Shown in pieces: positions 25,679 to 34,051 of a stretch of 64,000 bases of DNA. The notes below the pieces were generated by a model. The model was given only the letters and a program-made list of their open reading frames with translations. It was not told the origin of the DNA and did no database searches. Position 1 is the stretch's first letter; each line of letters opens with the position of its first letter. Source of the stretch: UTCHB3 sp002050155 (GTDB lineage Bacteria > Bacteroidota > Ignavibacteria > Ignavibacteriales > Ignavibacteriaceae); assembly GCA_030584105.1 (NCBI GenBank), contig CP129491.1, forward strand, positions 2,914,001-2,978,000. The letters are read 5' to 3'. The position numbers and the translations under genes are program-made.

Positions 25679-25829
25679 GGGTTAGTCAATTACATCTTTG
25701 CCGTGTAAGATCAAGAGGGGTTTATGTACCGTAAAAATGCACACGCTTGTACCCAGGCACCTTTTTACCGTGTAAAGTTAGCCAATACCTTCTTTTCAAT
25801 GAAAGGGTTACCCAATCACATCTTTGCCG
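25679..25829. repeat. Duplicated 3' end of serS
   Basis: The last codons and stop of serS (25805-25829, encoding GKDVIG-stop) have a 22/25 match at 25679-25703 (GKDVID-stop). A weaker partial copy lies near 25775. The copies are beyond the real stop and before the terminator. Confidence 0.75.
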
Positions 25830-27217
25830 AGGTATTGCCTTAAAGCTTCGGGGACATTAACTTTGCCGTCGGGGCGGAGGTTATTTTCGAGCAATGAAAC
25901 CATCAAACGGCTGGTGGCAAGCCCTGAACCGTTAAGTGTGTGCAGAAATGCGGTTTTTTTATCCTCGCTGCGGCGGTATTTAATGCTCGCTCTTCTCGCC
26001 TGAAAATCTTCAAAATTGCTGCAGGAAGAAGCTTCTAACCACTTCTTTTCCGCCGGCGACCACACTTCAATGTCGTAACACTTCGCAGCAGAAAAGCTTA
26101 AGTCGCCTGTGCACAACATCAGAACACGGTAGGGGATATTCAGCGCTTTAAGAATATCTTCAGCGTCGTTCACCAACAATTCAAGCTCATCGTACGAGTT
26201 TTCCGGGTGAACAAATTTCACCATTTCCACTTTGTTGAACTGGTGCACGCGCAAAAATCCTTTCGAATCCCTGCCGTAAGAGCCTGCTTCGCGCCTGAAA
26301 CAAGGGGAAAAACCGCACAATTTAACCGGTAAAGCGCTTTCTTCCAACACTTCGGAACGATAGATGTTGGTTATTGGCACTTCTGCGGTGGGGATAAGGA
26401 ATAAACCATCCCGCTCGCAGGCGTACATATCATCTTCCATTTTGGGGATTTGTCCCGTTCCTTTCATCGATTCCCTGTTCACAATAAAAGGAGTCATAAC
26501 TTCTTTGTAGCCGTGCTTATTAATGTGAAAATCGAGAAAGAAATTGAGCAATGCACGCTCCAATGTGGCGCCGTCTCCCATGTAGAGAGCAAAACCTGAG
26601 CCGGAAAGTTTTGTGCCCCGTTCGAAATCCAAAATTCCTAATTTTTTTCCGATTTGGACATGGTCTGCAACCGCCTTGCCAGCACCACCGCTTTCACCCG
26701 CACCGGCAGCGCTGCCACCACCGCTTGCGCTTTCACCCGCACCGGCAGCGCTGCCACCCGCACCGGCAGCATTGCCGCCGGCTACATTACTGCCCTTTTC
26801 GGCGGCTAAAATGCTTTCACCATCGTACCCATCCGGTAGCCAGCGACGCACCTCAACATTATCTTCCGCTGATTTGCCAACGGGAACCGAAGCGTGCGGC
26901 ATATTCGGAATATAAAGGAGTAAATCGGAAAATTTTTCATCAACAACGGAAAGTTCGTCGTTATACTTTTTAATCTCTTCGCCAACGGTTTTCATCTCAT
27001 CGATCAAAGCTGAAGCGTCTTCTTTGTTTTTTTTCAGGCGTGCTATTTCGTCGCTGACGCGGTTTCTTTTCGATTTCAGTTCATCCGCAACGGCGATTAG
27101 TTCGCGGCGCTGTTTATCCAACGCCAGCAATTCATCCACACGGTTTTTCTCGTTCTTATTTTCAACCCCTTGTTTTACTGCTTCGGGATTCTCTCTTATA
27201 AATTTAATATCTAACAT
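25808..27217 (-). CDS. serS: Seryl-tRNA synthetase with low-complexity insert
   Basis: This 469-residue class II synthetase charges tRNA-Ser. It has the N-terminal coiled-coil arm (residues 1-105), then VRRW, then the catalytic core. The core has motif 2 as FRREAGSYGRDSKGFLRVHQ and motif 3 as TLNGSGLATSRLMVSLLEN; TAEVP and HTLNGSG are also normal. The family is usually about 425 residues. The excess is a Gly/Ala/Ser/Glu stretch at about residues 134-182, at the arm-to-core junction just before VQIGKKLGILDFERG. All catalytic motifs are intact. The start is 1 bp after the leuS stop, so leuS and serS form an operon. Confidence 0.95.
   Translation of the reverse strand: MLDIKFIRENPEAVKQGVENKNEKNRVDELLALDKQRRELIAVADELKSKRNRVSDEIARLKKNKEDASALIDEMKTVGEEIKKYNDELSVVDEKFSDLLLYIPNMPHASVPVGKSAEDNVEVRRWLPDGYDGESILAAEKGSNVAGGNAAGAGGSAAGAGESASGGGSAAGAGESGGAGKAVADHVQIGKKLGILDFERGTKLSGSGFALYMGDGATLERALLNFFLDFHINKHGYKEVMTPFIVNRESMKGTGQIPKMEDDMYACERDGLFLIPTAEVPITNIYRSEVLEESALPVKLCGFSPCFRREAGSYGRDSKGFLRVHQFNKVEMVKFVHPENSYDELELLVNDAEDILKALNIPYRVLMLCTGDLSFSAAKCYDIEVWSPAEKKWLEASSCSNFEDFQARRASIKYRRSEDKKTAFLHTLNGSGLATSRLMVSLLENNLRPDGKVNVPEALRQYLGKDVIG
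26672..26818 (-). repeat. Low-complexity Gly/Ala/Ser insert in SerS
   Basis: The DNA is built from repeats of GCTTTCACCCGCACCGGCAG and CGCTGCCACC on the plus strand. The encoded stretch has AGAGESxSGGGSA-like units. It replaces the short linker between tRNA-binding arm and core found in ordinary SerS. Confidence 0.85.
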
Positions 27218-27218
27218 T

Positions 27219-29693
27219 TTAAGCCTGTTTTACGATCACATTCAAAATTTTATTTTTTACAAAGATCACTTTAACGACCTGATTCCCGTCAATGAATTTA
27301 GCGATTTTCGGGTCGGAAGTGGCGCCGTTCATCACGGTATCCTGATCGGAATCAACCGGTACCGTAACCGTTCCGCGCATTTTACCGGAAACCTGCACCG
27401 CAATGGTTACGGAATCCACCGTAAGAGCCGCCGGGTCGGGTTCAAATTGCCAAGGCTCCTCAAAAAGCGATTTTTCCCTCCCGAGTATCTCTGCCATTTC
27501 TTCGGCAAGGTGGGGCGCCAAAGGCGCGATCATGTGGGTAACTACCTGTAATGTATATGTTTGCAGATCAGCCCTGCACGCGTTGAGGTTTTTGCTTAGT
27601 TCGTTGCTAAGCTCCATAAGGGCAGCGATTGCAGTGTTGAACTTCAGGTGCTCCATTTCGTGCTGATACTTTGCCAGCGTGCGGTTCACATATCTGTAAA
27701 CCGATTTTTCGGGTTCGCTAAGGTGGTTCAGATCATATTTATCAGCTGCTTTGTGGTTTTTCAGCCACCCGGTGTGTGACTGCGCCAGGTCGTACATCTT
27801 TTGAGCGAATCGTTCAGTGCCGGTGATGCCGCTGTCGCTCCAGTCTCCGCCGAGTTCAAAAGGTCCCATGAACATCAGGTACAATCTGAAGACATCAGAG
27901 CCGTATTTATCAATGTAAGGCTCGGGGTTCACAACATTTCCGCGAGATTTCGACATTTTAGCCCCAAGGTTGGTGATAGTTCCCTGGTGAACCAATTTCA
28001 TAAAAGGTTCAGGAGTTTTAACCAACCCCAAATCCATCAAAAATTTATGGATAAACCGTGCGTAAAGCAGGTGCATAACCGAGTGCTCTCTGCCACCGAT
28101 ATACATATCAACGGGCGACCAGTTATCGGTAAGAGCGGTGTTGAACATCCCTTTTTCGTACTTAGGATCGAGAAACCGGAGATAATACCAGGAGGAATCA
28201 ACGAAGGTATCCATCGTGTCGGGGTCGCGTTCTGCGTGCCCGCCACATTTAGGGCAGGTAGTGTTCATAAACCCGGCGTGCCGTTTCAGAGGGCTATCCC
28301 CCTGCAGTTTAAACTCAACATCCTTCGGAAGTGTAACCGGAAGTTGCTCTTCGGGCAGCGGCACTTCACCACATTTATCGCAATAGACAACAGGAATTGG
28401 TGTGCCCCAATATCTCTGGCGCGAAATCAGCCAGTCCCGCAGGCGATAATTCACTTTTGCTTTTCCGGCGCCAATTCTTTCAAGTTCTTCAATAACGGCT
28501 TGCTTACCCGCTACTGAGCTCATCCCGTCGAATTTTCCTGAGTTAACCATAGTTCCGGCTTCAGTAAATGCAACTTCGAACTCATCATCGATTGAAGTAC
28601 CATCCTGTAAAATCACTTTTCTGATAGGAAGATCGAATTTTTTTGCAAACTCAAAATCTCTTTCGTCGTGCCCGGGAACAGCCATAACGCAGCCTGTTCC
28701 GTAGGTAAGCAGGACATAGTCGCCAATCCAAATGGGTACTTTTTCGCCGTTTATCGGGTTAATGACAAACGAACCTGTCGGGGCGCCCGTTTTTTCTTTA
28801 GTGGTTGACTGTCGGTCTATTTCCGTTAAATAGGCGGTTTGCTCCACATATTTATCAACTGCGGGTTTGAACTCCGGTTTTGTGAGCTTTTCAACCAACG
28901 GATGCTCGGGAGCCAAAGTAACATAAGTAACACCGAAAAGGGTATCGGGGCGAGTAGTGAAAACTTTAATTTTTTCGTCGCTTCCCTCAACTGAGAAAAC
29001 AACCTCGGCACCGGTGCTTTTACCGATCCAGTTTCTCTGTTTGGTTTTAGTTTCTTCGGGCCAGTCGATGAGATGCAGGTCGTCGAGCAGTCGGTCGGCA
29101 TAATCCGTAATTTTGAAGAACCATTGCACTAAGTTCTTTTGAACAACGGGGTTACCGCATCTCTCACAGCTTCCGTCGCTAAGCACCTGTTCGTTAGCAA
29201 GAACGGTTTGGCATGAAGTACACCAGTTAACGGGTGATTTTTTCCGGTAAGCAAGCCCCTTTTTGTATAGCTGTAAAAAGAGCCATTGGTTCCATTTGTA
29301 ATATGCGGGGTCGCAGGTCATGAGTTCAGAATTGGTATCGTACATGCAACCAATTCTGCGTATTTGGGCTCTAATATCATCGATATTTTTAAGCGTGCTT
29401 TCCATCGGGTGTACGCCCGTTTTAATAGCGTAGTTTTCAGCGGGCAGCCCAAAAGCGTCGTACCCGAAAGGCTCAAAAACATTATACCCTTGCAGTTTTT
29501 TGAACCTTGCCCAGGTATCAGCGGGTCCGTAGTTGTACCAGTGCCCACAGTGTAGTTTCGCACCCGAAGGGTAAATAAACATCACTAAAGAATAAAGTTT
29601 TTTCTCCGGTGCATTAAGGTTTGTTTTGTAAATGCCTTTATCTTCCCAGAATTTTTGCCACTTCGGCTCTATTTCACTCGCTTTATATCTCAT
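27219..29693 (-). CDS. leuS: Leucyl-tRNA synthetase
   Basis: This 824-residue class I synthetase charges tRNA-Leu. The HIGH-type motif reads LHCGHWYNYGP within FIYPSGAKLHCGH. The CP1 editing domain has VFTTRPDTLFGVTYVTLAPEH and the GTGCVMAVPGHDERDFEFA site. A zinc-like cluster is CDKCGEVPLPEEQLPV and CPKCGGH. KMSKSRGN is the KMSKS loop, and GREHSVMHLLYARF precedes it. Length is normal. serS follows after 1 bp. Confidence 0.97.
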   Translation of the reverse strand: MRYKASEIEPKWQKFWEDKGIYKTNLNAPEKKLYSLVMFIYPSGAKLHCGHWYNYGPADTWARFKKLQGYNVFEPFGYDAFGLPAENYAIKTGVHPMESTLKNIDDIRAQIRRIGCMYDTNSELMTCDPAYYKWNQWLFLQLYKKGLAYRKKSPVNWCTSCQTVLANEQVLSDGSCERCGNPVVQKNLVQWFFKITDYADRLLDDLHLIDWPEETKTKQRNWIGKSTGAEVVFSVEGSDEKIKVFTTRPDTLFGVTYVTLAPEHPLVEKLTKPEFKPAVDKYVEQTAYLTEIDRQSTTKEKTGAPTGSFVINPINGEKVPIWIGDYVLLTYGTGCVMAVPGHDERDFEFAKKFDLPIRKVILQDGTSIDDEFEVAFTEAGTMVNSGKFDGMSSVAGKQAVIEELERIGAGKAKVNYRLRDWLISRQRYWGTPIPVVYCDKCGEVPLPEEQLPVTLPKDVEFKLQGDSPLKRHAGFMNTTCPKCGGHAERDPDTMDTFVDSSWYYLRFLDPKYEKGMFNTALTDNWSPVDMYIGGREHSVMHLLYARFIHKFLMDLGLVKTPEPFMKLVHQGTITNLGAKMSKSRGNVVNPEPYIDKYGSDVFRLYLMFMGPFELGGDWSDSGITGTERFAQKMYDLAQSHTGWLKNHKAADKYDLNHLSEPEKSVYRYVNRTLAKYQHEMEHLKFNTAIAALMELSNELSKNLNACRADLQTYTLQVVTHMIAPLAPHLAEEMAEILGREKSLFEEPWQFEPDPAALTVDSVTIAVQVSGKMRGTVTVPVDSDQDTVMNGATSDPKIAKFIDGNQVVKVIFVKNKILNVIVKQA

Positions 29694-29907
29694 TCTTGCA
29701 GATTCTACTAATTTAAAAATTACGAACTTTAAAGATATGAATAATTGAGGAAATCGGTTTTATGCCGATTATGCATTCAGTGAAGCCGGCGCAGAAATCC
29801 CGGTCAATGACAGAAGTGGTGTTGGTGCAGAAATCCCGGTCAAAGATGATAATTGAAGTGAATAACCCATCAACCAATGATTTGCAGTTGCAGTTTATGT
29901 GAAAGGT
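29694..29907. repeat. Gap with two direct-repeat pairs, one copying the kinase 3' end
   Basis: GCAGAAATCCCGGTCAA occurs at 29791 and 29827 (36 bp apart). TGAATAACCCATCAACCAA at 29859 is an exact 19-bp copy of 29913-29931, which encodes the final LVDGLF of the kinase next door. Confidence 0.85.
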
Positions 29908-32460
29908 TTATTTGAATAACCCATCAACCAAATCGATAAGGTCCTGTAAGAAGAAAGGTTTTGAAAGATAATGTGTAAAGCCTGCCTCGAGGAACTCCTC
30001 ACGATCACTACTTCCGGCGAAAGCGGTTACAGCAACGAAAGGCTTTTGTTCATTTCCCGGTTTGGCTTTAACTATTTTCATCAGTTCAACCCCGTCTAGC
30101 CCGTGGAGCAAGTTAATATCAAACAAAAATGCGTCGTACGAATTTTTTTCAGTCAACTTGAGAGCTTCGTTGGCATCTTTACCGAGATCAATATAGTAAG
30201 AGTCGGAAAGTACACGGGAGATAATATCGTGACTTTGTGGATCGTCATCGATAAAGAGTAATCTTTTATTTGTGTGCTTTTGATTAGAATCAATCAATTG
30301 CGCTGAGGGCAGTTTTGCCTTCTTTTTCTCCTGTGGCAGAAGTTCAATATAGAATGAAAAAACGGAGCCTTTCCCGACTTCACTTTTCAGGCTGATTTCA
30401 CCGTTTAACAATTCAACATAATGCTTGGTAACAGAAAGCCCTAATCCGGAACCTTCGTAAATTCTGCTTATACCTTCACTTGCCTGCCGGAAGGGCAACC
30501 ATATAATATCTTGTTTTTCTTTCGGTATGCCTATTCCCTCGTCACTAACTGTGAAAGAAAGAATATCTTTCTTCCCTTTTTGAACGGAATGCGTGCATGA
30601 AAGCTCAACAGTTCCTTCGTTTGAATACTTAACGGCATTTCCGACCAAATTATCCAAAATCTCAAAGAGAATTGTTTTATCGGTTCTTATCAATTTATCT
30701 TCATTCAAGGAATTGACGACAAGATTAATGCCTTTTTTATCGGCAGTAATCCGGTGTTTTCCGGTAACCATTTTCAGCAATGATTTCAATCGAAATTCTT
30801 CGGGGCTTACTTTTACCTCACCAAATTCCAAATGAGAAAGACTTAAAATTTTGTTCAATGTATCTGTTAGTCTCATAGAATTGTTGAGAATGAGAGAAAC
30901 CATCTCGGAGGCTTCGGGGTCTGTTACCATTTCGGAAAGAAGTTCAGCATAGCCCCAAATCCCAACGAAAGGTGTTCGGAGTTCATGGCTCATGGTTTCA
31001 AAGAAATGGGATTTTAACTTATTTATCTCTTCAGCTTTTTCTTTAGCTAACTTAAGCTCCTCTGTGTACGCTAATTGCAGTGAAATATCCCGGGCAACAC
31101 CCAATATCGAGTCTAACTTCCCATCCCGATAAATGGGTACAGTTCTTACTTCCAAAAGAATAAAAGAGCCGTCTTTTTTCCTGAATTTTACCTGATATTG
31201 AAAGACTTCCTTTTTCCCCGCAAATCTTTTTTCTTTTCGTTTATCCACATCAGAGCTATCTTCTTCAGTAATGAAAGCCCTAACATCTTTTCCGATAATC
31301 TCTTCCGGTGTGTACCCGGTTACTGTATATCCGGTTTTGTTAAAATAAAGGATTTTGAGGTTGACATCATGCAACATAACCAGATCGGGGGTTGTATCGG
31401 CAAGCGATCTGTATTTTTCTTCAGAAACCCTGATATTCTCTTCAATCATTTTTAAATGATTAATATCTTTAACTGTAGTCAACATTATCATTTTGCCGTC
31501 AGTCTGCAAAACAGTTGAAGAGAACAGACAGTAAATTTTCTCACCGTTCTTTTTGACAAATTGAATTTCCAGATCGGAAACCGAACCTTCAGCAAGCAGC
31601 CTTTTCACTATCCCCTCTCTTGCTTCAGGATTAACCCAGATTCCGATTTCTGTTATCCGTTTTCCTTTCACTTCCTCACAGTCATATCCAAAAGTTCTGT
31701 ACGCGGCTTCATTACATTCAATAATTGGCCCATCGAGTTCAGTAATTACCATCGAATCCGGTGAGTTATGAAAAATGGTTCTGAAAAATTGTTGAACGGA
31801 TTGTTTTTCCTGCTCAAGTCTTCTGTTAATCATCATAAAGAGGCTGATTGACCAAATAAAAATGATTAAAAGCATTCCCAGGATACCAACCGCATTAAGG
31901 CGGTTGTATTCAAAAAGGTTTTTAACCGGCGGCTCGAAAATTAGCCACCAAAGGCGCATGAGTAACAACAAATTGTAAAAAATGAAAGTTACGCTAAGGA
32001 ACCTTGCAATTTTTCTGTAGAGTTTTTCTTTACAAGCCAGTAATTCGTAAATAACAAAAGTGTAAACAAAAAGCCCGCATACAGTTGAAACGATTCTCCT
32101 GACAACCAATTCGTCCTGTATAAAAGTGAAGTAGAGATACGCAAGAGAGAAAACAAAAAAAGTTGCAAGTGCGAAATTATAGGGAGCTTTTCCTTTGAAA
32201 AACTCTGAGAGACCAACATAAAATGAAATCGTTCCGGCAATTAGAGTAAGGTTTTGAACGACAAGCGCAGAGTAGAAAAGTTCGGGGGAGTCGCGGAACA
32301 TCATAGCCGCAAACCCAATAAACCCCATTGCACTCCAAAGAACCCAATACTTCAGCCCGGGCATCTTCCTGTATTGAGAATAGTAATAATAGAAGAAACC
32401 TAACTGAGACAGATAGAACAACCCGAGAACAACTGTAAGTGTGCGTAAGTCAAGTTCCAT
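29908..32460 (-). CDS. Hybrid sensor histidine kinase (7TM-PAS-PAS-HisKA-HATPase-REC)
   Basis: From ATG 32460 (preceded by AGAAGAGGT) this is about 850 residues. Seven hydrophobic helices fill the first 215 residues. Two PAS domains follow (HNSPDSMVITELDGPIIECN; LADTTPDLVMLHDVNLKILY with GYTPEEIIG). HisKA has the phospho-His in ETMSHELRTPFVGIWGYAE, and the ATPase has ILDNLVGNAVKYSNEG, DEGIGIP and GSGLGLSVTKHY. A C-terminal receiver has IDDDPQSHD, phospho-Asp in FLFDINLLHGLDG, and YLSKPF. It senses through the membrane region or PAS and relays phosphate to its own receiver. No output gene is adjacent. Confidence 0.92.
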   Translation of the reverse strand: MELDLRTLTVVLGLFYLSQLGFFYYYYSQYRKMPGLKYWVLWSAMGFIGFAAMMFRDSPELFYSALVVQNLTLIAGTISFYVGLSEFFKGKAPYNFALATFFVFSLAYLYFTFIQDELVVRRIVSTVCGLFVYTFVIYELLACKEKLYRKIARFLSVTFIFYNLLLLMRLWWLIFEPPVKNLFEYNRLNAVGILGMLLIIFIWSISLFMMINRRLEQEKQSVQQFFRTIFHNSPDSMVITELDGPIIECNEAAYRTFGYDCEEVKGKRITEIGIWVNPEAREGIVKRLLAEGSVSDLEIQFVKKNGEKIYCLFSSTVLQTDGKMIMLTTVKDINHLKMIEENIRVSEEKYRSLADTTPDLVMLHDVNLKILYFNKTGYTVTGYTPEEIIGKDVRAFITEEDSSDVDKRKEKRFAGKKEVFQYQVKFRKKDGSFILLEVRTVPIYRDGKLDSILGVARDISLQLAYTEELKLAKEKAEEINKLKSHFFETMSHELRTPFVGIWGYAELLSEMVTDPEASEMVSLILNNSMRLTDTLNKILSLSHLEFGEVKVSPEEFRLKSLLKMVTGKHRITADKKGINLVVNSLNEDKLIRTDKTILFEILDNLVGNAVKYSNEGTVELSCTHSVQKGKKDILSFTVSDEGIGIPKEKQDIIWLPFRQASEGISRIYEGSGLGLSVTKHYVELLNGEISLKSEVGKGSVFSFYIELLPQEKKKAKLPSAQLIDSNQKHTNKRLLFIDDDPQSHDIISRVLSDSYYIDLGKDANEALKLTEKNSYDAFLFDINLLHGLDGVELMKIVKAKPGNEQKPFVAVTAFAGSSDREEFLEAGFTHYLSKPFFLQDLIDLVDGLFK

Positions 32461-33011
32461 TTTTACCTCTTCTAATCCGTTCAAATAACATAGTTGGGTT
32501 TATGTTTGATAAAAAAAAATATTAAAGTGGCAATTTATAGAAAATCAAAGAAATATTTGGGATTCCTGTTATTGATGGAAAAGGCAATAAATAAGTCGAT
32601 TGAATTGTTTTTTCGTTTAGTTAAAAAACTGTATTGAAGCTTTGTAGGTAGGAGGGGTAAGGGAAAGCTTTAATGTAAGATTAATCGGTTGAAAAAAACT
32701 GAAATAAAAAAAAAGACCCTCGCTTGCGCGAGGGTCTCAGGGGGAGTAATAAATCACTAACCGGCAGCAGGGAATACCGATTAGCGACACCGAAACTTAA
32801 TAATAATTTCAATCGAAAACAAGTAAAAAAAACAAAAGGGGGAAATTATTGCCCGATATTTTGCATTTTTTTCACGGTTGAAACTTCATTGAACCATTTT
32901 TGAAACCGCCTTCTGAACAACTTTGCAACCAAAGTGATAATTTGAAAGAGTTCCCCGGCAAACCGTTGTTCAAAAAACAACTTTGCTTAACTGAATTTTC
33001 CAAAAACGAAA
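32461..33011. other. Gene-free gap between kinase and UDG genes
   Basis: This 551-bp AT-rich gap holds one terminator hairpin at 32705-32737 and a short repeat of CAACTTTGC near 32920-32990. I see no gene. Confidence 0.5.
32705..32737 (-). terminator. Terminator downstream of the uracil-DNA glycosylase gene
   Basis: AGACCCTCGC and GCGAGGGTCT form a 10-bp stem with a TTGC loop. On the minus strand it is followed by a run of nine T. Confidence 0.8.
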
Positions 33012-33587
33012 TTAGCGGCCTGTAATCTTTTTAACCTGTTTTTGAAGTTCCGGAATAACTTTTTCCAAAAACCAGGGGTTATCTCTTTGCCACTTCCTGT
33101 TTCTTGGTGAGGGGTGCACCAAAGGAAAAAACCGGGGTAGGTAGCCTTCAAAATCTTTTACCACTTCTGATACTGAAGTTTTTGGTTTCCGGTTAATATA
33201 ATAGTTAATTGCGTAACTACCGATTAAAAGGGTTAATTTAAGGTTTTTCAGATATTCCATCACTTGCGGGTGCCACAAAGGTGCGCACTCGGGACGGGGC
33301 GGCAGATCACCACTTTTGCCCCTTCCGGGGTAGCAAAAGCCCATCGGCATAATTGTGAAAATTTTTGTATCGTAGAATTGTTCACGGGTTACACCCAGCC
33401 AACGGCGAAGTTCATCACCGCTCACATCGTTCCACGGTACACCGGAATTATGTGCTTTGATACCCGGTGCCTGCCCGATAATCAAAATTTTTGATTCGGC
33501 GGAAATGGCAACTACTGGTTTAGGCGGAAACGGCAGATGCTCTTTACACACCACGCACGCAGCTATTCGTTTTAACAGATCATCCAT
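33012..33587 (-). CDS. Uracil-DNA glycosylase family protein
   Basis: This 191-residue protein has the UDG superfamily signatures: LIIGQAPGIKAHNSGVPWND (uracil-binding and catalytic motif 1 of family 4/5-like enzymes) and PLVHPSPRNRKW (motif 2, DNA intercalation). It removes uracil or related damaged bases from DNA. Cysteines at CVVC and in FCYPG and PECAP could hold an iron-sulphur cluster, as in family 4, but the spacing is not clearly the same. It stands alone with its own terminator. Confidence 0.8.
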   Translation of the reverse strand: MDDLLKRIAACVVCKEHLPFPPKPVVAISAESKILIIGQAPGIKAHNSGVPWNDVSGDELRRWLGVTREQFYDTKIFTIMPMGFCYPGRGKSGDLPPRPECAPLWHPQVMEYLKNLKLTLLIGSYAINYYINRKPKTSVSEVVKDFEGYLPRFFPLVHPSPRNRKWQRDNPWFLEKVIPELQKQVKKITGR

Positions 33588-34051
33588 TGCCCTAAAATAT
33601 GATTGCAGTCCGCAGAGCGCAATGTAAAAATATGTATCCGATCAGGAAAGTAATGTAAAAATCGTCAGCAGTTAATAAAGATGTGGTGCACAGGATAGTT
33701 GGAAAGTGAGAAAATTAAGAAAATTTAGCCTAAAAGGGTTGTTAAAAACCTGCCATTCAGCTAACTGACTGCCGTGAAAGTGTGCTCTCTTGCGATGAAA
33801 TAACGGCTGTGAAAACCTGTCACTCTCTGAAATGAAAATACCAAAAACGAGAGAAAGCATAAAAAAAGTCCGGGAAACGAAACCCGGACTTTCATTAAGA
33901 TTGTTTCTTGTTGAATTATATAATTACGCCATTTCGAAATTACGCAGTTACCAAATTACCTGATTGTCAAATTAAGTAAATAACTCTTTTCCCGTTCGCT
34001 TTTCTGTTTAGAAAAATGAAACTGAAGGTTTTCTCCTATATTTCAAAACAA
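33588..34051. other. Gap between UDG and C25 protease genes
   Basis: No gene is seen. AATGTAAAAAT is repeated near 33620 and 33650. A terminator hairpin for the C25 protease gene lies at 33860-33892. Confidence 0.4.
33860..33892 (-). terminator. Terminator after the C25 protease gene
   Basis: AAAGTCCGGG (33865) and CCCGGACTTT (33883) form the stem. The minus strand continues into a T-run. Confidence 0.8.

Noticed and set aside
26551..26973. Plus-strand frames rich in His/Arg or Pro/Ala over serS
   Set aside because: Shadows of the serS low-complexity insert read on the opposite strand.
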